Source of the DNA: Rhodosalinus halophilus
GTDB lineage: Bacteria; Pseudomonadota; Alphaproteobacteria; Rhodobacterales; Rhodobacteraceae
Assembly: GCF_003298775.1 (NCBI RefSeq)
Contig: NZ_QNTQ01000001.1
Location: 62,001 to 126,000, forward strand
Reading direction: 5' to 3'
DNA length: 64,000 bases
A program made the position numbers and the translations under genes. Under the pieces are notes generated by a model. That model saw only the letters and a program-made list of their open reading frames with translations, did not search any database and was not told where the DNA came from. Below are positions 1-9,409 of this stretch, piece by piece (the stretch's first letter is position 1; each line of letters starts with the position of its first letter).

Positions 1-27
1 CGGCGGATCGAGTGGGGAGAGGACTGA
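1..27 (+). CDS. Possible 3' end of the upstream gene (ftsQ position)
   Basis: Frame 1 is open from the window edge to a TGA at 25-27, encoding RRIEWGED. In Rhodobacterales the gene before ftsA is normally ftsQ, so this may be its last residues. Only eight codons are visible and nothing in them is diagnostic, so the call rests on position alone. Confidence 0.3.
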   Translation, partial: RRIEWGED

Positions 28-33
28 GACGGA

Positions 34-1368
34 ATGAACCAGCTCTATCAATCCCAGCGCGCGATGCGCGCGATGCGCAAGGCGGCGATGCAGCGCGGCG
101 TGGTGGCGATCCTCGACATCGGCACCTCGAAGATCGCCTGCCTCGTGCTGCGCTTCGACGGCACGGAGGGCAGCCGCGCCTCCGACGGGGTGGGGCCGCT
201 GGCCGGGCAGGCCGGGTTCCGCGTGATCGGGGCGGCCACGACGCGCTCGCGCGGCGTCCGCTTCGGCGAGATCGCGGCCATGCAGGAGACCGAGCTCGCG
301 ATCCGCACGGTGCTCAAGACCGCGCAGAACATGGCGCAGATCCGGGTGGATCACGTGATCGCCAGTTTCTCGGGCGCCAATCCGCGCTCCTACGGGCTGG
401 CGGGGCAGGTGGAGCTCGAGGACCAGACGGTGAGCGAGCACGACGTGGCCCGCGTGCTCGCCGCCTGCGACGTGCCCGACTACGGCGAGGGGCGCGAGGT
501 TCTGCACGCCCAGCCGGTGAACTTCGCGCTCGACCACCGCACCGGGCTTTCCGACCCGCGCGGCCAGATCGGCAACACGCTGGCGGCGGACATGCACATG
601 CTGACGGTGGACGCGCAGGCGGTCCAGAACCTCGCGCACTGCATCAAGCGCTGCGATCTGGAGCTCGCGGGACTCGCTTCGTCGGCCTATTGCGCGGGAA
701 TCTCGGCGCTGGTCGAGGATGAGCAGGAGCTGGGCGCGGCCTGCATCGACATGGGCGGCGGTTCCACCGGCGTATCGATCTTCATCAAGAAGCACATGAT
801 CTATGCCGACTCGGTCCGCATGGGCGGCGATCACGTGACCGGCGACATCTCGATGGGCCTGTCGGTGCCGATGGCCGTGGCCGAACGCATCAAGACCTTC
901 CACGGCGGCGTGGTGGCGACCGGCATGGACGACCGCGAGATGATCGAGATCGGCGGCGACACCGGCGACTGGGAGCACGACCGCCGCACGGTGAGCCGGG
1001 CCGAGCTCATCGGCATCATCCGCCCGCGGGTGGAGGAGATTCTCGAGGAGGTGCGGACGCGCCTCGACGCGGCGGGGTTCGAGCATCTGCCGAGCCAGCA
1101 GATCGTGCTCACCGGAGCGGCGAGCCAGATCCCCGGTCTCGACGGGCTGGCGGCGCGAATCCTCGGCCAGCGCGTGCGCCTGGGCCGCCCGATGCGGGTG
1201 CACGGCCTGCCGCAGTCGGTGACCGGCCCGGGCTTCTCGGCGGCGGTGGGCCTGTGCCTCTTCGCGGCGCACCCGCAGGACGAGTGGTGGGATTTCGACA
1301 TCCCGGTGGATCGCTACCCGGCACGCAGCCTGCGCCGCGCGGTCAAGTGGTTGCGGGACAACTGGTGA
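34..1368 (+). CDS. ftsA: Cell division protein FtsA
   Basis: FtsA is the actin-like ATPase that tethers FtsZ to the inner membrane and recruits later divisome proteins. The 444-residue product has the usual length. It shows the phosphate-1 motif DIGTSKIACLV near residue 28 and the second nucleotide motif DMGGGSTGVSIF near residue 239. The C-terminal segment RSLRRAVKWLRDNW is a basic amphipathic helix, as expected for the membrane anchor. The ATG follows a GGGGAGAGGA ribosome site at a normal distance. ftsZ follows after 176 bp, and a terminator-like hairpin in that gap suggests ftsZ also has its own promoter. The call is firm from sequence and neighbourhood. Confidence 0.97.
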   Translation: MNQLYQSQRAMRAMRKAAMQRGVVAILDIGTSKIACLVLRFDGTEGSRASDGVGPLAGQAGFRVIGAATTRSRGVRFGEIAAMQETELAIRTVLKTAQNMAQIRVDHVIASFSGANPRSYGLAGQVELEDQTVSEHDVARVLAACDVPDYGEGREVLHAQPVNFALDHRTGLSDPRGQIGNTLAADMHMLTVDAQAVQNLAHCIKRCDLELAGLASSAYCAGISALVEDEQELGAACIDMGGGSTGVSIFIKKHMIYADSVRMGGDHVTGDISMGLSVPMAVAERIKTFHGGVVATGMDDREMIEIGGDTGDWEHDRRTVSRAELIGIIRPRVEEILEEVRTRLDAAGFEHLPSQQIVLTGAASQIPGLDGLAARILGQRVRLGRPMRVHGLPQSVTGPGFSAAVGLCLFAAHPQDEWWDFDIPVDRYPARSLRRAVKWLRDNW

Positions 1369-1430
1369 ACGCGAGATATGGACGAGTCGGCAATATCCCG
1401 CATAAAGCGCCATGTGCCGCGCCACATTTC

Positions 1431-1451
1431 GCGCCATTCGGCGCTTTTTTT
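1431..1451 (+). terminator. Rho-independent terminator after ftsA
   Basis: GCGCC (1431-1435) pairs with GGCGC (1440-1444) across an ATTC loop and is followed directly by seven T residues. It lies 62 bp after the ftsA stop, so it probably limits read-through from ftsA into ftsZ. The stem is short but the U tract is strong. Confidence 0.65.
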
Positions 1452-1544
1452 CGTGACGAAATGGCAACAAACCGATAGGATCGGGCCAGACAGGCAGACC
1501 CAAGGCTCGCGACAGGGGCCGTAGAACGACAGGCGGACAGAGCG

Positions 1545-3161
1545 ATGACACTCAATCTTTCCCTGCCCGGGCAGGAAGAGCTGAAGCCCCGGATCACGGT
1601 TTTCGGAGTCGGCGGAGCCGGGGGCAACGCCGTCAACAACATGATCGACAAGCAGCTGGGCGGCGTCGATTTCGTGGTGGCCAACACCGACGCGCAGGCG
1701 CTTCAGCAGGCCCGCGCCGAGCATCGCGTGCAGCTGGGCGTCAAGGTCACGGAGGGGCTGGGCGCGGGGGCGCGCGCCAGCGTCGGCGCGAAGGCCGCCG
1801 AGGAATCGATCGAGCAGATCGTCGATCACCTGGCCGGCGCGCACATGTGCTTCATCACCGCCGGGATGGGCGGCGGCACCGGCACGGGTGCGGCGCCGAT
1901 CATCGCCCAGGCCGCCCGCGAGCTCGGCGTGCTGACGGTGGGCGTGGTCACCAAGCCCTTCCAGTTCGAGGGCGCCAAGCGCATGCGCCAGGCCGAGGAG
2001 GGCGTCGAGAACCTTCAGAAGGTGGTCGACACGCTCATCATCATCCCCAACCAGAACCTCTTCCGCCTCGCCAACGAGAAGACGACCTTCACCGAAGCCT
2101 TCTCGATGGCCGACGACGTGCTCTACCAGGGCGTGAAGGGCGTGACCGACCTCATGGTGCGGCCGGGCCTCATCAACCTCGACTTCGCCGACGTCCGCGC
2201 CGTGATGGACGAGATGGGCAAGGCGATGATGGGCACCGGCGAGGCCGAGGGCGAGGATCGCGCGATCCAGGCCGCGGAGAAGGCGATCGCCAACCCGCTT
2301 CTCGACGAGATCAGCCTGCGCGGCGCCAAGGGCGTGCTCATCAACATCACCGGCGCGCATGACCTCACGCTCTTCGAGCTCGACGAGGCCGCCAACCGCA
2401 TCCGCGAAGAGGTGGACCCGGACGCCAACATCATCGTGGGCTCGACGCTCGACACCGAGATGGCTGGCATCATGCGCGTCTCGGTCGTCGCCACCGGCAT
2501 CGACGTGACCGCCGAGCAGGCCGAGGTGCCCGTGCCGCGCCGCCCGATGTCCCGGCCGCTTTCGCGCGACGAGGCGGAGCCCGAGGCGCATGAGCCGCAG
2601 CCCGAGCCGGTCGCTGAGCCGGAGCCGGCCTACGAGACCCCCGCCGTGGCCGAAACGGCCGAGGCCGCGGAAGAGCCCTCGCTCTTCTCCGGCATGCAGG
2701 AGCACGAGGCGCCGGCCGACGAGCCTGCCCCCTTCGACGAGGACGACCTCCCGCCGCCGGCCTATCGGCCCCAACCCGCCGAGGCGCAGGCGCAGCCCGA
2801 GGCGGTGCGGCAGAGCGCGGGCGACGAGGATCTCGAGCGGTTCATCGCGCCGCAGGCCCCCGGCACGCCGTCACCCGAGGCGCGTGCGCGGCTCGAACGC
2901 GCGGTGCGCCATGCGCCGCGTCCCACCGGCGAGGCCGCCCGCGAAGTGGAGGATGCGCCGGCGGAGCGGTCGCGCTTCGGCATCAATTCGCTCATCAACC
3001 GGATGACGGGCCACGACGCGCCCAACAAGCAGCCCGCGCCGCGGCGGCAGCCGCCGGTGCAGAGCCCCGCGCAGACGGCGCAATACGACCATGACGACGA
3101 CGCGGATCCGGATCAGGAACGCATCGAGATCCCGGCTTTTCTCCGCCGTCAGGCCAACTGA
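1545..3161 (+). CDS. ftsZ: Cell division GTPase FtsZ
   Basis: FtsZ is the tubulin-like GTPase that forms the division ring. The GTP-binding signature [10 protein letters not shown] lies near residue 108 and the catalytic T7 loop ([11 protein letters not shown]) near residue 210. The globular core ends at about residue 325. A linker of roughly 200 residues, rich in Pro, Glu and Ala, follows. The protein ends in the conserved tail [11 protein letters not shown] that binds FtsA and other partners. At 538 residues it is longer than the E. coli protein, and the linker accounts for the difference, as is usual in alphaproteobacteria. The ribosome site before the ATG is weak. A strong terminator follows the stop codon. 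Confidence 0.98.
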   Translation: MTLNLSLPGQEELKPRITVFGVGGAGGNAVNNMIDKQLGGVDFVVANTDAQALQQARAEHRVQLGVKVTEGLGAGARASVGAKAAEESIEQIVDHLAGAHMCFITAGMGGGTGTGAAPIIAQAARELGVLTVGVVTKPFQFEGAKRMRQAEEGVENLQKVVDTLIIIPNQNLFRLANEKTTFTEAFSMADDVLYQGVKGVTDLMVRPGLINLDFADVRAVMDEMGKAMMGTGEAEGEDRAIQAAEKAIANPLLDEISLRGAKGVLINITGAHDLTLFELDEAANRIREEVDPDANIIVGSTLDTEMAGIMRVSVVATGIDVTAEQAEVPVPRRPMSRPLSRDEAEPEAHEPQPEPVAEPEPAYETPAVAETAEAAEEPSLFSGMQEHEAPADEPAPFDEDDLPPPAYRPQPAEAQAQPEAVRQSAGDEDLERFIAPQAPGTPSPEARARLERAVRHAPRPTGEAAREVEDAPAERSRFGINSLINRMTGHDAPNKQPAPRRQPPVQSPAQTAQYDHDDDADPDQERIEIPAFLRRQAN

Positions 3162-3188
3162 ACCTGTAACGGATCGACCGGAAACGGG

Positions 3189-3217
3189 ACGGGGTCGCCA
3201 TTCGGCGGCCCCGTTTT
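3189..3217 (+). terminator. Rho-independent terminator after ftsZ
   Basis: ACGGGGTCGCC (3189-3199) and GGCGGCCCCGT (3204-3214) form an 11-bp stem with one G-U pair and an ATTC loop, ending in a T run at 3214-3217. It is 28 bp after the ftsZ stop and separates ftsZ from lpxC. Confidence 0.8.
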
Positions 3218-3383
3218 CCTTGAGAAATGGCTTTCGCCTCAGCGTCTTGCCGGCCGATCCTGAACTGTAGCAGAGCGTTGCAAAGCGTGAGTTGAGCCCG
3301 GTCGCCCCGAGGCGTTAACAGGCTCTATACCAAGCGGGCCGGCAAGGCGCCGCACAAATGAGAGCAGGACGACGGGGAAGACC

Positions 3384-4304
3384 GTGCAGACGACAGTGAA
3401 ATCCGACATGCGCTTCGACGGCGTTGGCCTGCACTCGGGCCGCGCGGCGCGCATGGTGATCCGGCCGGCCGCCGCGGAGCAGGGCATCTGGTTCCGCCGC
3501 ACCGACGTGGAGTCCGGCGATGCGCTGATCCCGGCGCGATGGGACGCCGTCGAGGTCTCGCCTCTCTGCACGCGGCTGGTCAATCGTGCCGGCCTCTCGG
3601 TTTCCACGGTCGAGCATGTCATGGCGGCGCTGGCCGGAACCGGCATCCACAACGCGCTGATCGAGATCGACGGGCCCGAAGTGCCGATCCTCGACGGATC
3701 TTCCGCGCCCTTCGTTCAGGCGATCCTCGCGCGCGGCGCCAGGCGGCTGCCGGCGCCGGTGCGTGCGCTCGAGATCCGGTCCGAGATCCGGGTGGAGACC
3801 GACGCGGGCTGGGCCGCGCTCGCCCCCTCCGACAGCTTCGAGATGGCTTTCGACATCGACTTTCCCGATGCCGCCATCGGCCGCCAGAGACTGGACCTCG
3901 ATCTTTCCAACGGCGCCTTCGTGCGCGAGCTCTGCGACGCGCGCACCTTCTGCCGCCAGTCCGACGTGGCGACGATGCGCGCCAACGGCCTCGCGCTTGG
4001 CGGCACGCTGCGCAACGCCGTCGTGGTCGAGGGCGACCGGGTGCTCAGCCCCGGCGGGCTGCGCCGGGCGGATGAAGCCGTCCGGCACAAGATGCTGGAC
4101 GCCGTGGGCGATCTCGCGCTCGCGGGCGGCCCCGTCTTCGGGCGCTACACCGGCCACCGCGCCGGACATGCGCTGACCAACATGCTGCTGCGCAAGCTTT
4201 TCACGACGCCCGGCGCGGTGCGCATGGTGAGCTGCGACCCGGCGCGCGCCGCACGGCTGCCGGGCGTGGGCGCGGAACTCGCGCAGATGCCTGCCGTCGC
4301 CTGA
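3384..4304 (+). CDS. lpxC: UDP-3-O-acyl-N-acetylglucosamine deacetylase LpxC
   Basis: LpxC is a zinc hydrolase that carries out the committed step of lipid A synthesis, removing the N-acetyl group of UDP-3-O-acyl-GlcNAc in the cytoplasm. The 306-residue product has the normal length and opening (FDGVGLHSGR). The zinc and catalytic residues are visible: His in EHVMAAL near residue 77, HKMLDAVGD near residue 235, and His in HRAGHALTN near residue 262. The start is a GTG with GGGGAAG upstream; the alignment with the usual N-terminus QTTVKSD leaves little doubt. It stands behind the ftsZ terminator and probably has its own promoter in 3218-3383. Confidence 0.96.
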   Translation: MQTTVKSDMRFDGVGLHSGRAARMVIRPAAAEQGIWFRRTDVESGDALIPARWDAVEVSPLCTRLVNRAGLSVSTVEHVMAALAGTGIHNALIEIDGPEVPILDGSSAPFVQAILARGARRLPAPVRALEIRSEIRVETDAGWAALAPSDSFEMAFDIDFPDAAIGRQRLDLDLSNGAFVRELCDARTFCRQSDVATMRANGLALGGTLRNAVVVEGDRVLSPGGLRRADEAVRHKMLDAVGDLALAGGPVFGRYTGHRAGHALTNMLLRKLFTTPGAVRMVSCDPARAARLPGVGAELAQMPAVA

Positions 4305-4443
4305 CGCGGCGCGCGGCCCTGCCGCCGCGGTCGCCCGCGCGGGCGGCGCAAAGGCGTTTTGCCCCGCAATCAGATGTGCTACGACCAAGCGAAAGCGGCG
4401 CGGGCCCTCGTGTCCGACGCGGCCAAGACGGGGTGGAGTGCGG

Positions 4444-5289
4444 ATGACAGGCACGAGGGCGATGGCGGCGGGACTGCTGCTGGCACTGGCGGCCGGCTGC
4501 GGCGGCGAGGATACCCGCGAGGGGGTCTTCGGCAACAACGCGCCGCTCGAGACCTTCACCGCCGAGCAGATCTTCGAGCGCGGCGAATTCGAGCTCGCCC
4601 GGAGCCGGTTCGAGGACGCGGCCAACTATTTCGCCGAGGTCGAGCGCCTCTATCCCTATTCGGAATGGGCCGAGCGCGCGCTCATCATGCAGGCCTTCGC
4701 CTGGCACCAGGACAAGAGTTACGACGAGGCGCGCGCGGCCGCGCAGCGGTACCTGGATTTCTACCCGGCCGAGGAAGACGCGCCCTATGCGCAGTATCTT
4801 CTCGCACTGAGCTATTACGATCAGATCGAGGACGTGGGCCGCGACCAGGGCGTGACCTTCCAGGCGCTGCAGGCGCTGCGTGCCGTGATCGAGCGCTATC
4901 CCGACAGCGAATACGCCCGGTCAGCGATCCTGAAGTTCGATCTCGCCTTCGACCATCTTGCCGGCAAGGAGATGGAGGTCGGGCGCTACTACCTCAAGCG
5001 GCAGAACTACGCCGCCGCGATCAACCGCTTCCGCGTCGTGGTGGAAGACTTCCAGACCACGACGCACACGCCCGAGGCGCTTCACCGGCTGGTGGAGGCC
5101 TATCTCTCGCTGGGCCTGACCGACGAGGCGCAGACCGCGGGCGCGATCCTCGGCTACAACTATCAGGGCAGCGAGTGGTACGAGGACAGCTTCGCCCTGC
5201 TCACCGGGCGCGGTCTGAAGCCCGAGCCGCGCGGCGACAACTGGCTTTCGGCCATCTACCGGCAGGTGATCCGGGGCGAGTGGCTTTGA
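4444..5289 (+). CDS. bamD: Outer membrane assembly lipoprotein BamD
   Basis: BamD is a TPR lipoprotein of the BAM complex, which folds beta-barrel proteins into the outer membrane. The product is 281 residues. It has a lipoprotein signal with the lipobox LAAGC near residue 19, then TPR-type repeats (FELARSRFEDAANYFAEVE; YDEARAAAQRYLDFYP), and the family's DQIEDVGRDQ segment. An upstream GTG at 4438 is possible, but it overlaps the GGAG at 4435-4438. That GGAG sits five bases before the ATG at 4444, so I chose the ATG. recN follows after 26 bp, an arrangement common in Rhodobacterales. Confidence 0.94.
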   Translation: MTGTRAMAAGLLLALAAGCGGEDTREGVFGNNAPLETFTAEQIFERGEFELARSRFEDAANYFAEVERLYPYSEWAERALIMQAFAWHQDKSYDEARAAAQRYLDFYPAEEDAPYAQYLLALSYYDQIEDVGRDQGVTFQALQALRAVIERYPDSEYARSAILKFDLAFDHLAGKEMEVGRYYLKRQNYAAAINRFRVVVEDFQTTTHTPEALHRLVEAYLSLGLTDEAQTAGAILGYNYQGSEWYEDSFALLTGRGLKPEPRGDNWLSAIYRQVIRGEWL

Positions 5290-5315
5290 GGCGCCGGGGC
5301 GGGGTTTAGGGCGCC

Positions 5316-6968
5316 ATGCTGCGCGCGCTCGAAATCCGTGACATGCTCATTATCGACCGGCTGGATCTGCGCTTCCGGCCGGGTCTGAACGTGCTCACCG
5401 GCGAGACGGGCGCGGGCAAGTCCATTCTGCTCGACTGCCTGGGGTTCGTGCTGGGCTGGCGCGGTCGGGCCGAACTCGTCCGCGCGGGCGCCGAGGAAGG
5501 CGAGGTCGTGGCGGAATTCGCCCTGCCCGAGGGGCATGCGGCGCGCGCGGTGCTCGACGAGGCCGGGCTCTCGGCCGAGGACGACGGGCTCTTGATCCGC
5601 CGGGTGAACCGCCGGGGCGGCGCCAAGACCGCCTGGGTCAACGACCGCCGCGTCTCGGGTGAGATCCTGCGCCGCCTCTCCGATACGCTGGTGGAACTGC
5701 ACGGCCAGCAGGACGACCGCGGTCTGCTCGACCCTCGCGTGCACCGCGCGATGCTCGACGCCTTCGGCGGGCTGGAGGCGGAGGTCGCGGCGGTGCGCGC
5801 GGCCTGGGCCGAGCGCCGCGCCGCGCGCAAGCGCCTCGCCGAGGCCGAGGCGGCGCTCGCCGAAGCGCGCGCGGAGGAGGAGTACCTGCGGCATGCAGCG
5901 CGCGAGCTCGACGAGCTCGCGCCCGAGCCGGGCGAGGAGGCCGGGCTCGATACCCGCCGCCGCATGATGCAGGGGGCCGAGCGGGTGCGCGAGGACGTGG
6001 CCCGCGCGCTCTCCGCGCTTGGATCGGACGGCGCCGAGGGTGCGATGGGCGACGCGCTGCGCTGGCTCGAGGGCGCCTCGGACGCCACCGAGGGCCGGCT
6101 CGAGGCCCCCCTCGCCGCCCTGTCCCGGGCGATGGCCGAGCTTGGCGAGGCGGTCTCGGGGGTCGAGGACACGCTCGAGGCGCTCTCCTTCGACCCGCTG
6201 GAGCTCGAGCGGACGGAGGAGCGCCTGTTCGCCATCCGCGGGCTCGCCCGCAAGCACCAGGTGATGCCTGACGACCTGCCCGAGCTGGCCGACAGGCTTC
6301 GCGCGCGCCTCGAGGCGCTCGACGCGGGCGAGGGCGAGATCGCGCGGCTCGAGGCGGCCTCGGCAACCGCGGAGCAGGACTACGACGACGCGGCCGCGGC
6401 CCTGTCGGACGCCCGTCGCGCGGCCGCCAGACGCCTCGATGCCGCCGTGACGGCGGAACTCGCGCCCCTGCGCATGGAGCGTGCCGTCTTCTCCACCCGG
6501 ATCGAGGCGGCGGAGCCCGGGCCAGAGGGACGCGATGCGGTACAATTCACCGTGGCCACCAATCCCGGCGCCCCCGCCGGTCCGCTCAACCGCATCGCGT
6601 CGGGCGGGGAAATGAGCCGCTTCCTGCTGGCGCTCAAGGTCTGCCTGGCCGCGCCCGACCGTGGCGTGACGATGATCTTCGACGAGATCGACCGCGGCGT
6701 GGGCGGCGCGACGGCGGACGCCGTGGGCCGGCGGCTCAAGGCGCTCGCGGACGAGGGGCAGGTGCTGGTCGTGACCCATTCGCCGCAGGTCGCGGCCCTG
6801 GGTGCGCATCACTGGCGCGTCGAGAAGCGGGTGGAGGGCGAGACGACGCTGACCGTGGTCGCTCCGCTCGACGCGGAGGGCCGGGTCGAGGAACTCGCGC
6901 GCATGCTGGCCGGCGACCGCGTGACCGCCGAGGCGCGGGCGGCCGCCGAGGCGCTGCTGACAGGGTAG
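5316..6968 (+). CDS. recN: DNA repair protein RecN
   Basis: RecN is an SMC-like ATPase that holds broken DNA ends together during double-strand break repair. The 550-residue product has Walker A (GETGAGKS) near residue 29, an Ala/Glu-rich coiled-coil centre (about 150-370), the ABC signature ASGGEMSRF near residue 428, and Walker B (IFDEIDRGVGG) near residue 453. Length and domain order match the family. It probably shares a transcript with bamD. Its TAG stop is also the first three bases of a long inverted repeat at 6966-7030. Confidence 0.95.
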   Translation: MLRALEIRDMLIIDRLDLRFRPGLNVLTGETGAGKSILLDCLGFVLGWRGRAELVRAGAEEGEVVAEFALPEGHAARAVLDEAGLSAEDDGLLIRRVNRRGGAKTAWVNDRRVSGEILRRLSDTLVELHGQQDDRGLLDPRVHRAMLDAFGGLEAEVAAVRAAWAERRAARKRLAEAEAALAEARAEEEYLRHAARELDELAPEPGEEAGLDTRRRMMQGAERVREDVARALSALGSDGAEGAMGDALRWLEGASDATEGRLEAPLAALSRAMAELGEAVSGVEDTLEALSFDPLELERTEERLFAIRGLARKHQVMPDDLPELADRLRARLEALDAGEGEIARLEAASATAEQDYDDAAAALSDARRAAARRLDAAVTAELAPLRMERAVFSTRIEAAEPGPEGRDAVQFTVATNPGAPAGPLNRIASGGEMSRFLLALKVCLAAPDRGVTMIFDEIDRGVGGATADAVGRRLKALADEGQVLVVTHSPQVAALGAHHWRVEKRVEGETTLTVVAPLDAEGRVEELARMLAGDRVTAEARAAAEALLTG

Positions 6969-7030
6969 GGTGCGTGCTCGCACGCACCTGCGCCAACACA
7001 ACCGGAGGGTGCGTGCGAGCACGCACCCTA
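6966..7030. repeat. Nested palindromic repeat between convergent genes
   Basis: Two 22-bp arms, 6966-6987 and 7009-7030, are exact reverse complements. Each arm contains its own palindrome: GGTGCGTGC-TC-GCACGCACC at 6969-6988 and AGGGTGCGTGC-GA-GCACGCACCCT at 7006-7029. The first three bases are the recN stop codon and the element ends 11 bp before the end of the convergent gene. The form is that of a REP/BIME-like intergenic element. It could also act as a bidirectional terminator, though there is no T tract. Confidence 0.8.
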
Positions 7031-7041
7031 CGCCGGATCGG

Positions 7042-8292
7042 TCAGCCGTCCTTGCCGCGCTCGCCCGGCGCGGGCACGAGACCGTAACGCGCGGCGAGGC
7101 GCCAGACGTGATCGGGCACCATGTTCTTCATCTTCGCAGGATGCGCGCGGCGCAGGTGCAGCACCGTCTCGATCGCCTTCATCTCGACCCGCGCGCGGGC
7201 GAACTCCAGCCCGCGCGGCCCCGTGCGCGGCTGAAGCCAGGCGACGATCGGGCGCAGCCAGTCGGGCATCCGGCGCAGCGGCAGGCCGCCCGCCGCGCGC
7301 TCGGTGTTGGCCATGAAGCCCCTCACCGCCGCCTCGCGCCTGCCCTTGTCGGTGAGCGGCGCGGTCTTCAGCCGGTCGCCGAGGGCGGCGAGCATCTCCT
7401 CGCCCCGGGCGTTGCGCGCGATCACCCATTGCTCGCCGTCGCCCGCCATGTAGCCCACCGTGACGTCGGCGAGGCGGTTGGTGTAGTCCACGCAGGTCTT
7501 GCAGGTCATCGGGAAGAAATCCGCCGGCAGGTCCGAGAGCGGCAGTTTCAGGAAGGGAATGAAGCGCGGCCTTCGCCCGTCGTCGAAGCGCAGCTCCACC
7601 CGGTAGTCGGCGCGGAACTCCAGGTAGCTGATCGTCTCGGGCCGGTCGTCGAGCCGGGCGAGGAAATGGTGGAAGTTCTCGGTCGTGGTGTTGTCGGAAC
7701 AGGGCGTGCCGATGACGTGGATGCGGTCGAACCCCAGCTCCTCCTCCAGCGCGCGCAGGGCATAGACCTGGCAGGGAATACCCACCATCGCGATGCGCCG
7801 GTGCCCGGCGGCGCGCGCGGGCTCCAGCAGGGCCAGCGTGGGCGCATAGCCCATCCGCATACCCCGACAGCGCGCCATTTCTTCGGGGTCGGTGACGATC
7901 ACCGGCAGGGGCTTCCAGCGGTCGTCGGGATGGGGCGCGACGGCCAGCACCGCGTCCACGGTGCCGGCCCGCAGCAATTCGGCGGCGAGCCCGGTAGTGA
8001 TACCGGTCCACTGCGCCCCATGGGCGGGCGGGTCGAGCCGCGCGCGCCACATTGCGCGGGCCACGCCGAAGAACGCCTCTTCGCCGCGCTCGGGATCGGC
8101 GGCTCGGCCGTGCACGCGGGCTTCCAGCCCCGGATAGTCCGGCTTGATGAACTGGCACGCCCGGCCGCACGCGCGCCCGTCGCCCATCCGCGAGACGCCG
8201 CAGTCCGTGCAGAGACCGGGCCGCGGCGCGCCGCCCGGTTCCGGCGCGGTCAGCCCTTCGCGGGGAGCGATATCAGTCTGATGCAGGGTCAT
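7042..8292 (-). CDS. bciB: BciB-like 8-vinyl reductase (FrhB family)
   Basis: The 416-residue product belongs to the F420-hydrogenase beta-subunit family and matches the BciB subgroup, iron-sulphur flavoproteins that reduce the 8-vinyl group of divinyl chlorophyllide with ferredoxin. Visible family segments are the N-terminal cysteine motif CTDCG...CGRAC, HGAQWTGITTGLA, VGIPCQVYALRALEEELG, GTPCSDNTTTENF, and TCKTCVDYTNRLADVTVGYM. These cysteines would bind the two 4Fe-4S clusters. The open frame extends upstream, but an ATG at 8292 with GGAG nine bases before it fits the family N-terminus. It is convergent with recN. A photosynthetic role is inferred from the family. A different FrhB-type reductase cannot be excluded. 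Confidence 0.7.
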   Translation of the reverse strand: MTLHQTDIAPREGLTAPEPGGAPRPGLCTDCGVSRMGDGRACGRACQFIKPDYPGLEARVHGRAADPERGEEAFFGVARAMWRARLDPPAHGAQWTGITTGLAAELLRAGTVDAVLAVAPHPDDRWKPLPVIVTDPEEMARCRGMRMGYAPTLALLEPARAAGHRRIAMVGIPCQVYALRALEEELGFDRIHVIGTPCSDNTTTENFHHFLARLDDRPETISYLEFRADYRVELRFDDGRRPRFIPFLKLPLSDLPADFFPMTCKTCVDYTNRLADVTVGYMAGDGEQWVIARNARGEEMLAALGDRLKTAPLTDKGRREAAVRGFMANTERAAGGLPLRRMPDWLRPIVAWLQPRTGPRGLEFARARVEMKAIETVLHLRRAHPAKMKNMVPDHVWRLAARYGLVPAPGERGKDG

Positions 8293-8470
8293 GCGCGGCT
8301 CCGGTCTGTGAGCCGAGTGTGTTGCGCGACGCCATCTTCTGTCAAGTTCTGTTGACACTTGCAGCATCGGGCGGGGCGAATCTTCGTTCGATAATTCGCA
8401 AGCTGCCGCGCCTGGCCGCGCAGCGACGGAACGCAAAGGAGGATTTTCGTTCGAAAATTCTCCGGCCGCG

Positions 8471-9409
8471 CTATTCCGCCGGCATCCGCGCGGGGCGGTT
8501 CCCTGCACCCGTCTCTCGGGCCAGGGCGCGGCGCTTGATCTCGGCGCTCGTCAGGCGGGACCCATCATGGCTCCACCCGGGCGGACCCAACGCGTACATC
8601 AGCCGCTGGCGCAACGTGAGTCCCGGGCGCAGCAGGTCGCGGAAGAGCGCCACCCACTCGTGAAAGGCCACCCGGATCGGGTTGAAGGTGCCGAGGTTTT
8701 GCACGAGGCCGTAGTCCGGCTTTTCCGCGTCGTCCTCGGGGACGAAGGTACCGAAGAGCTTGTCCCAGACGATGAAGACACCGGCGTAGTTGGCGTCGAG
8801 ATAGCGGGCGTTGCGGCCGTGGTGGACGCGGTGGTGGCTGGGCGTGTTCATCACCGCCTCGAAGAGCCGCGGCATCCGCCCGATCGCCTCGGTATGGATC
8901 CAGAACTGGTAGATCAGGTTCAGACCGCCCACGAAGAGCACCATCGCCGGATGGAAGCCCATCAGGATCAGCGGCGCGCGCACCACCATCATGAAGGTGA
9001 AGGTGCCGGTCCAGGTCTGCCGGAGCGCCGTGGTCAGGTTGTAATGCTGGGACGAATGGTGGTTGACGTGGCTGGCCCAGACCCAGCGGATGCGGTGACC
9101 GAAGCGGTGCACCCAGTAGTAGCGCAGGTCGTCCAGCACGAAGCACAGCAGGATCACCCACCAGCTCGTGCCGAGGTCCAGGGGCGTGACCGCCCAGAGC
9201 GCCATGAAGAAGCCCCAGGCGATGAAGCCCAGCAGGATCCCGGAGGCCACGTTGCCTGCGCCCATGATCAGCGAGGTGACCGCGTCGCGCGTCTCGTAGC
9301 GGCCGCCCCGGCCGGACCAGAGGATCCAGACGAGCTCGGCCAGGATCGCTGCAATGAAGAGGGGCACGGCCCATTGCACCACGTCGGGAAAGCTCACGGT
9401 CGCGCTCAT
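8471..9409 (-). CDS. Sterol desaturase / fatty acid hydroxylase family membrane enzyme
   Basis: This is an integral membrane di-iron oxygenase of 312 residues. The histidine clusters that bind the iron pair are in order: HRFGHR, HVNHH and HRVHH. They lie between hydrophobic segments (three or four membrane helices in the first 190 residues). Family members hydroxylate or desaturate lipids, sterols or carotenoids. The substrate cannot be read from the sequence. Its start codon overlaps the stop of the upstream gene by four bases (TCAT at 9406-9409 on the plus strand), so the two are translationally coupled. A carotenoid role is conceivable next to a bacteriochlorophyll gene but is speculation. 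Confidence 0.85.
   Translation of the reverse strand: MSATVSFPDVVQWAVPLFIAAILAELVWILWSGRGGRYETRDAVTSLIMGAGNVASGILLGFIAWGFFMALWAVTPLDLGTSWWVILLCFVLDDLRYYWVHRFGHRIRWVWASHVNHHSSQHYNLTTALRQTWTGTFTFMMVVRAPLILMGFHPAMVLFVGGLNLIYQFWIHTEAIGRMPRLFEAVMNTPSHHRVHHGRNARYLDANYAGVFIVWDKLFGTFVPEDDAEKPDYGLVQNLGTFNPIRVAFHEWVALFRDLLRPGLTLRQRLMYALGPPGWSHDGSRLTSAEIKRRALARETGAGNRPARMPAE

Noticed and set aside
1314-2774. Long minus-strand open frame opposite ftsZ
   Set aside because: High-GC shadow frame rich in His, Arg and Leu, antisense to a certain gene; no ribosome site or recognisable domain.
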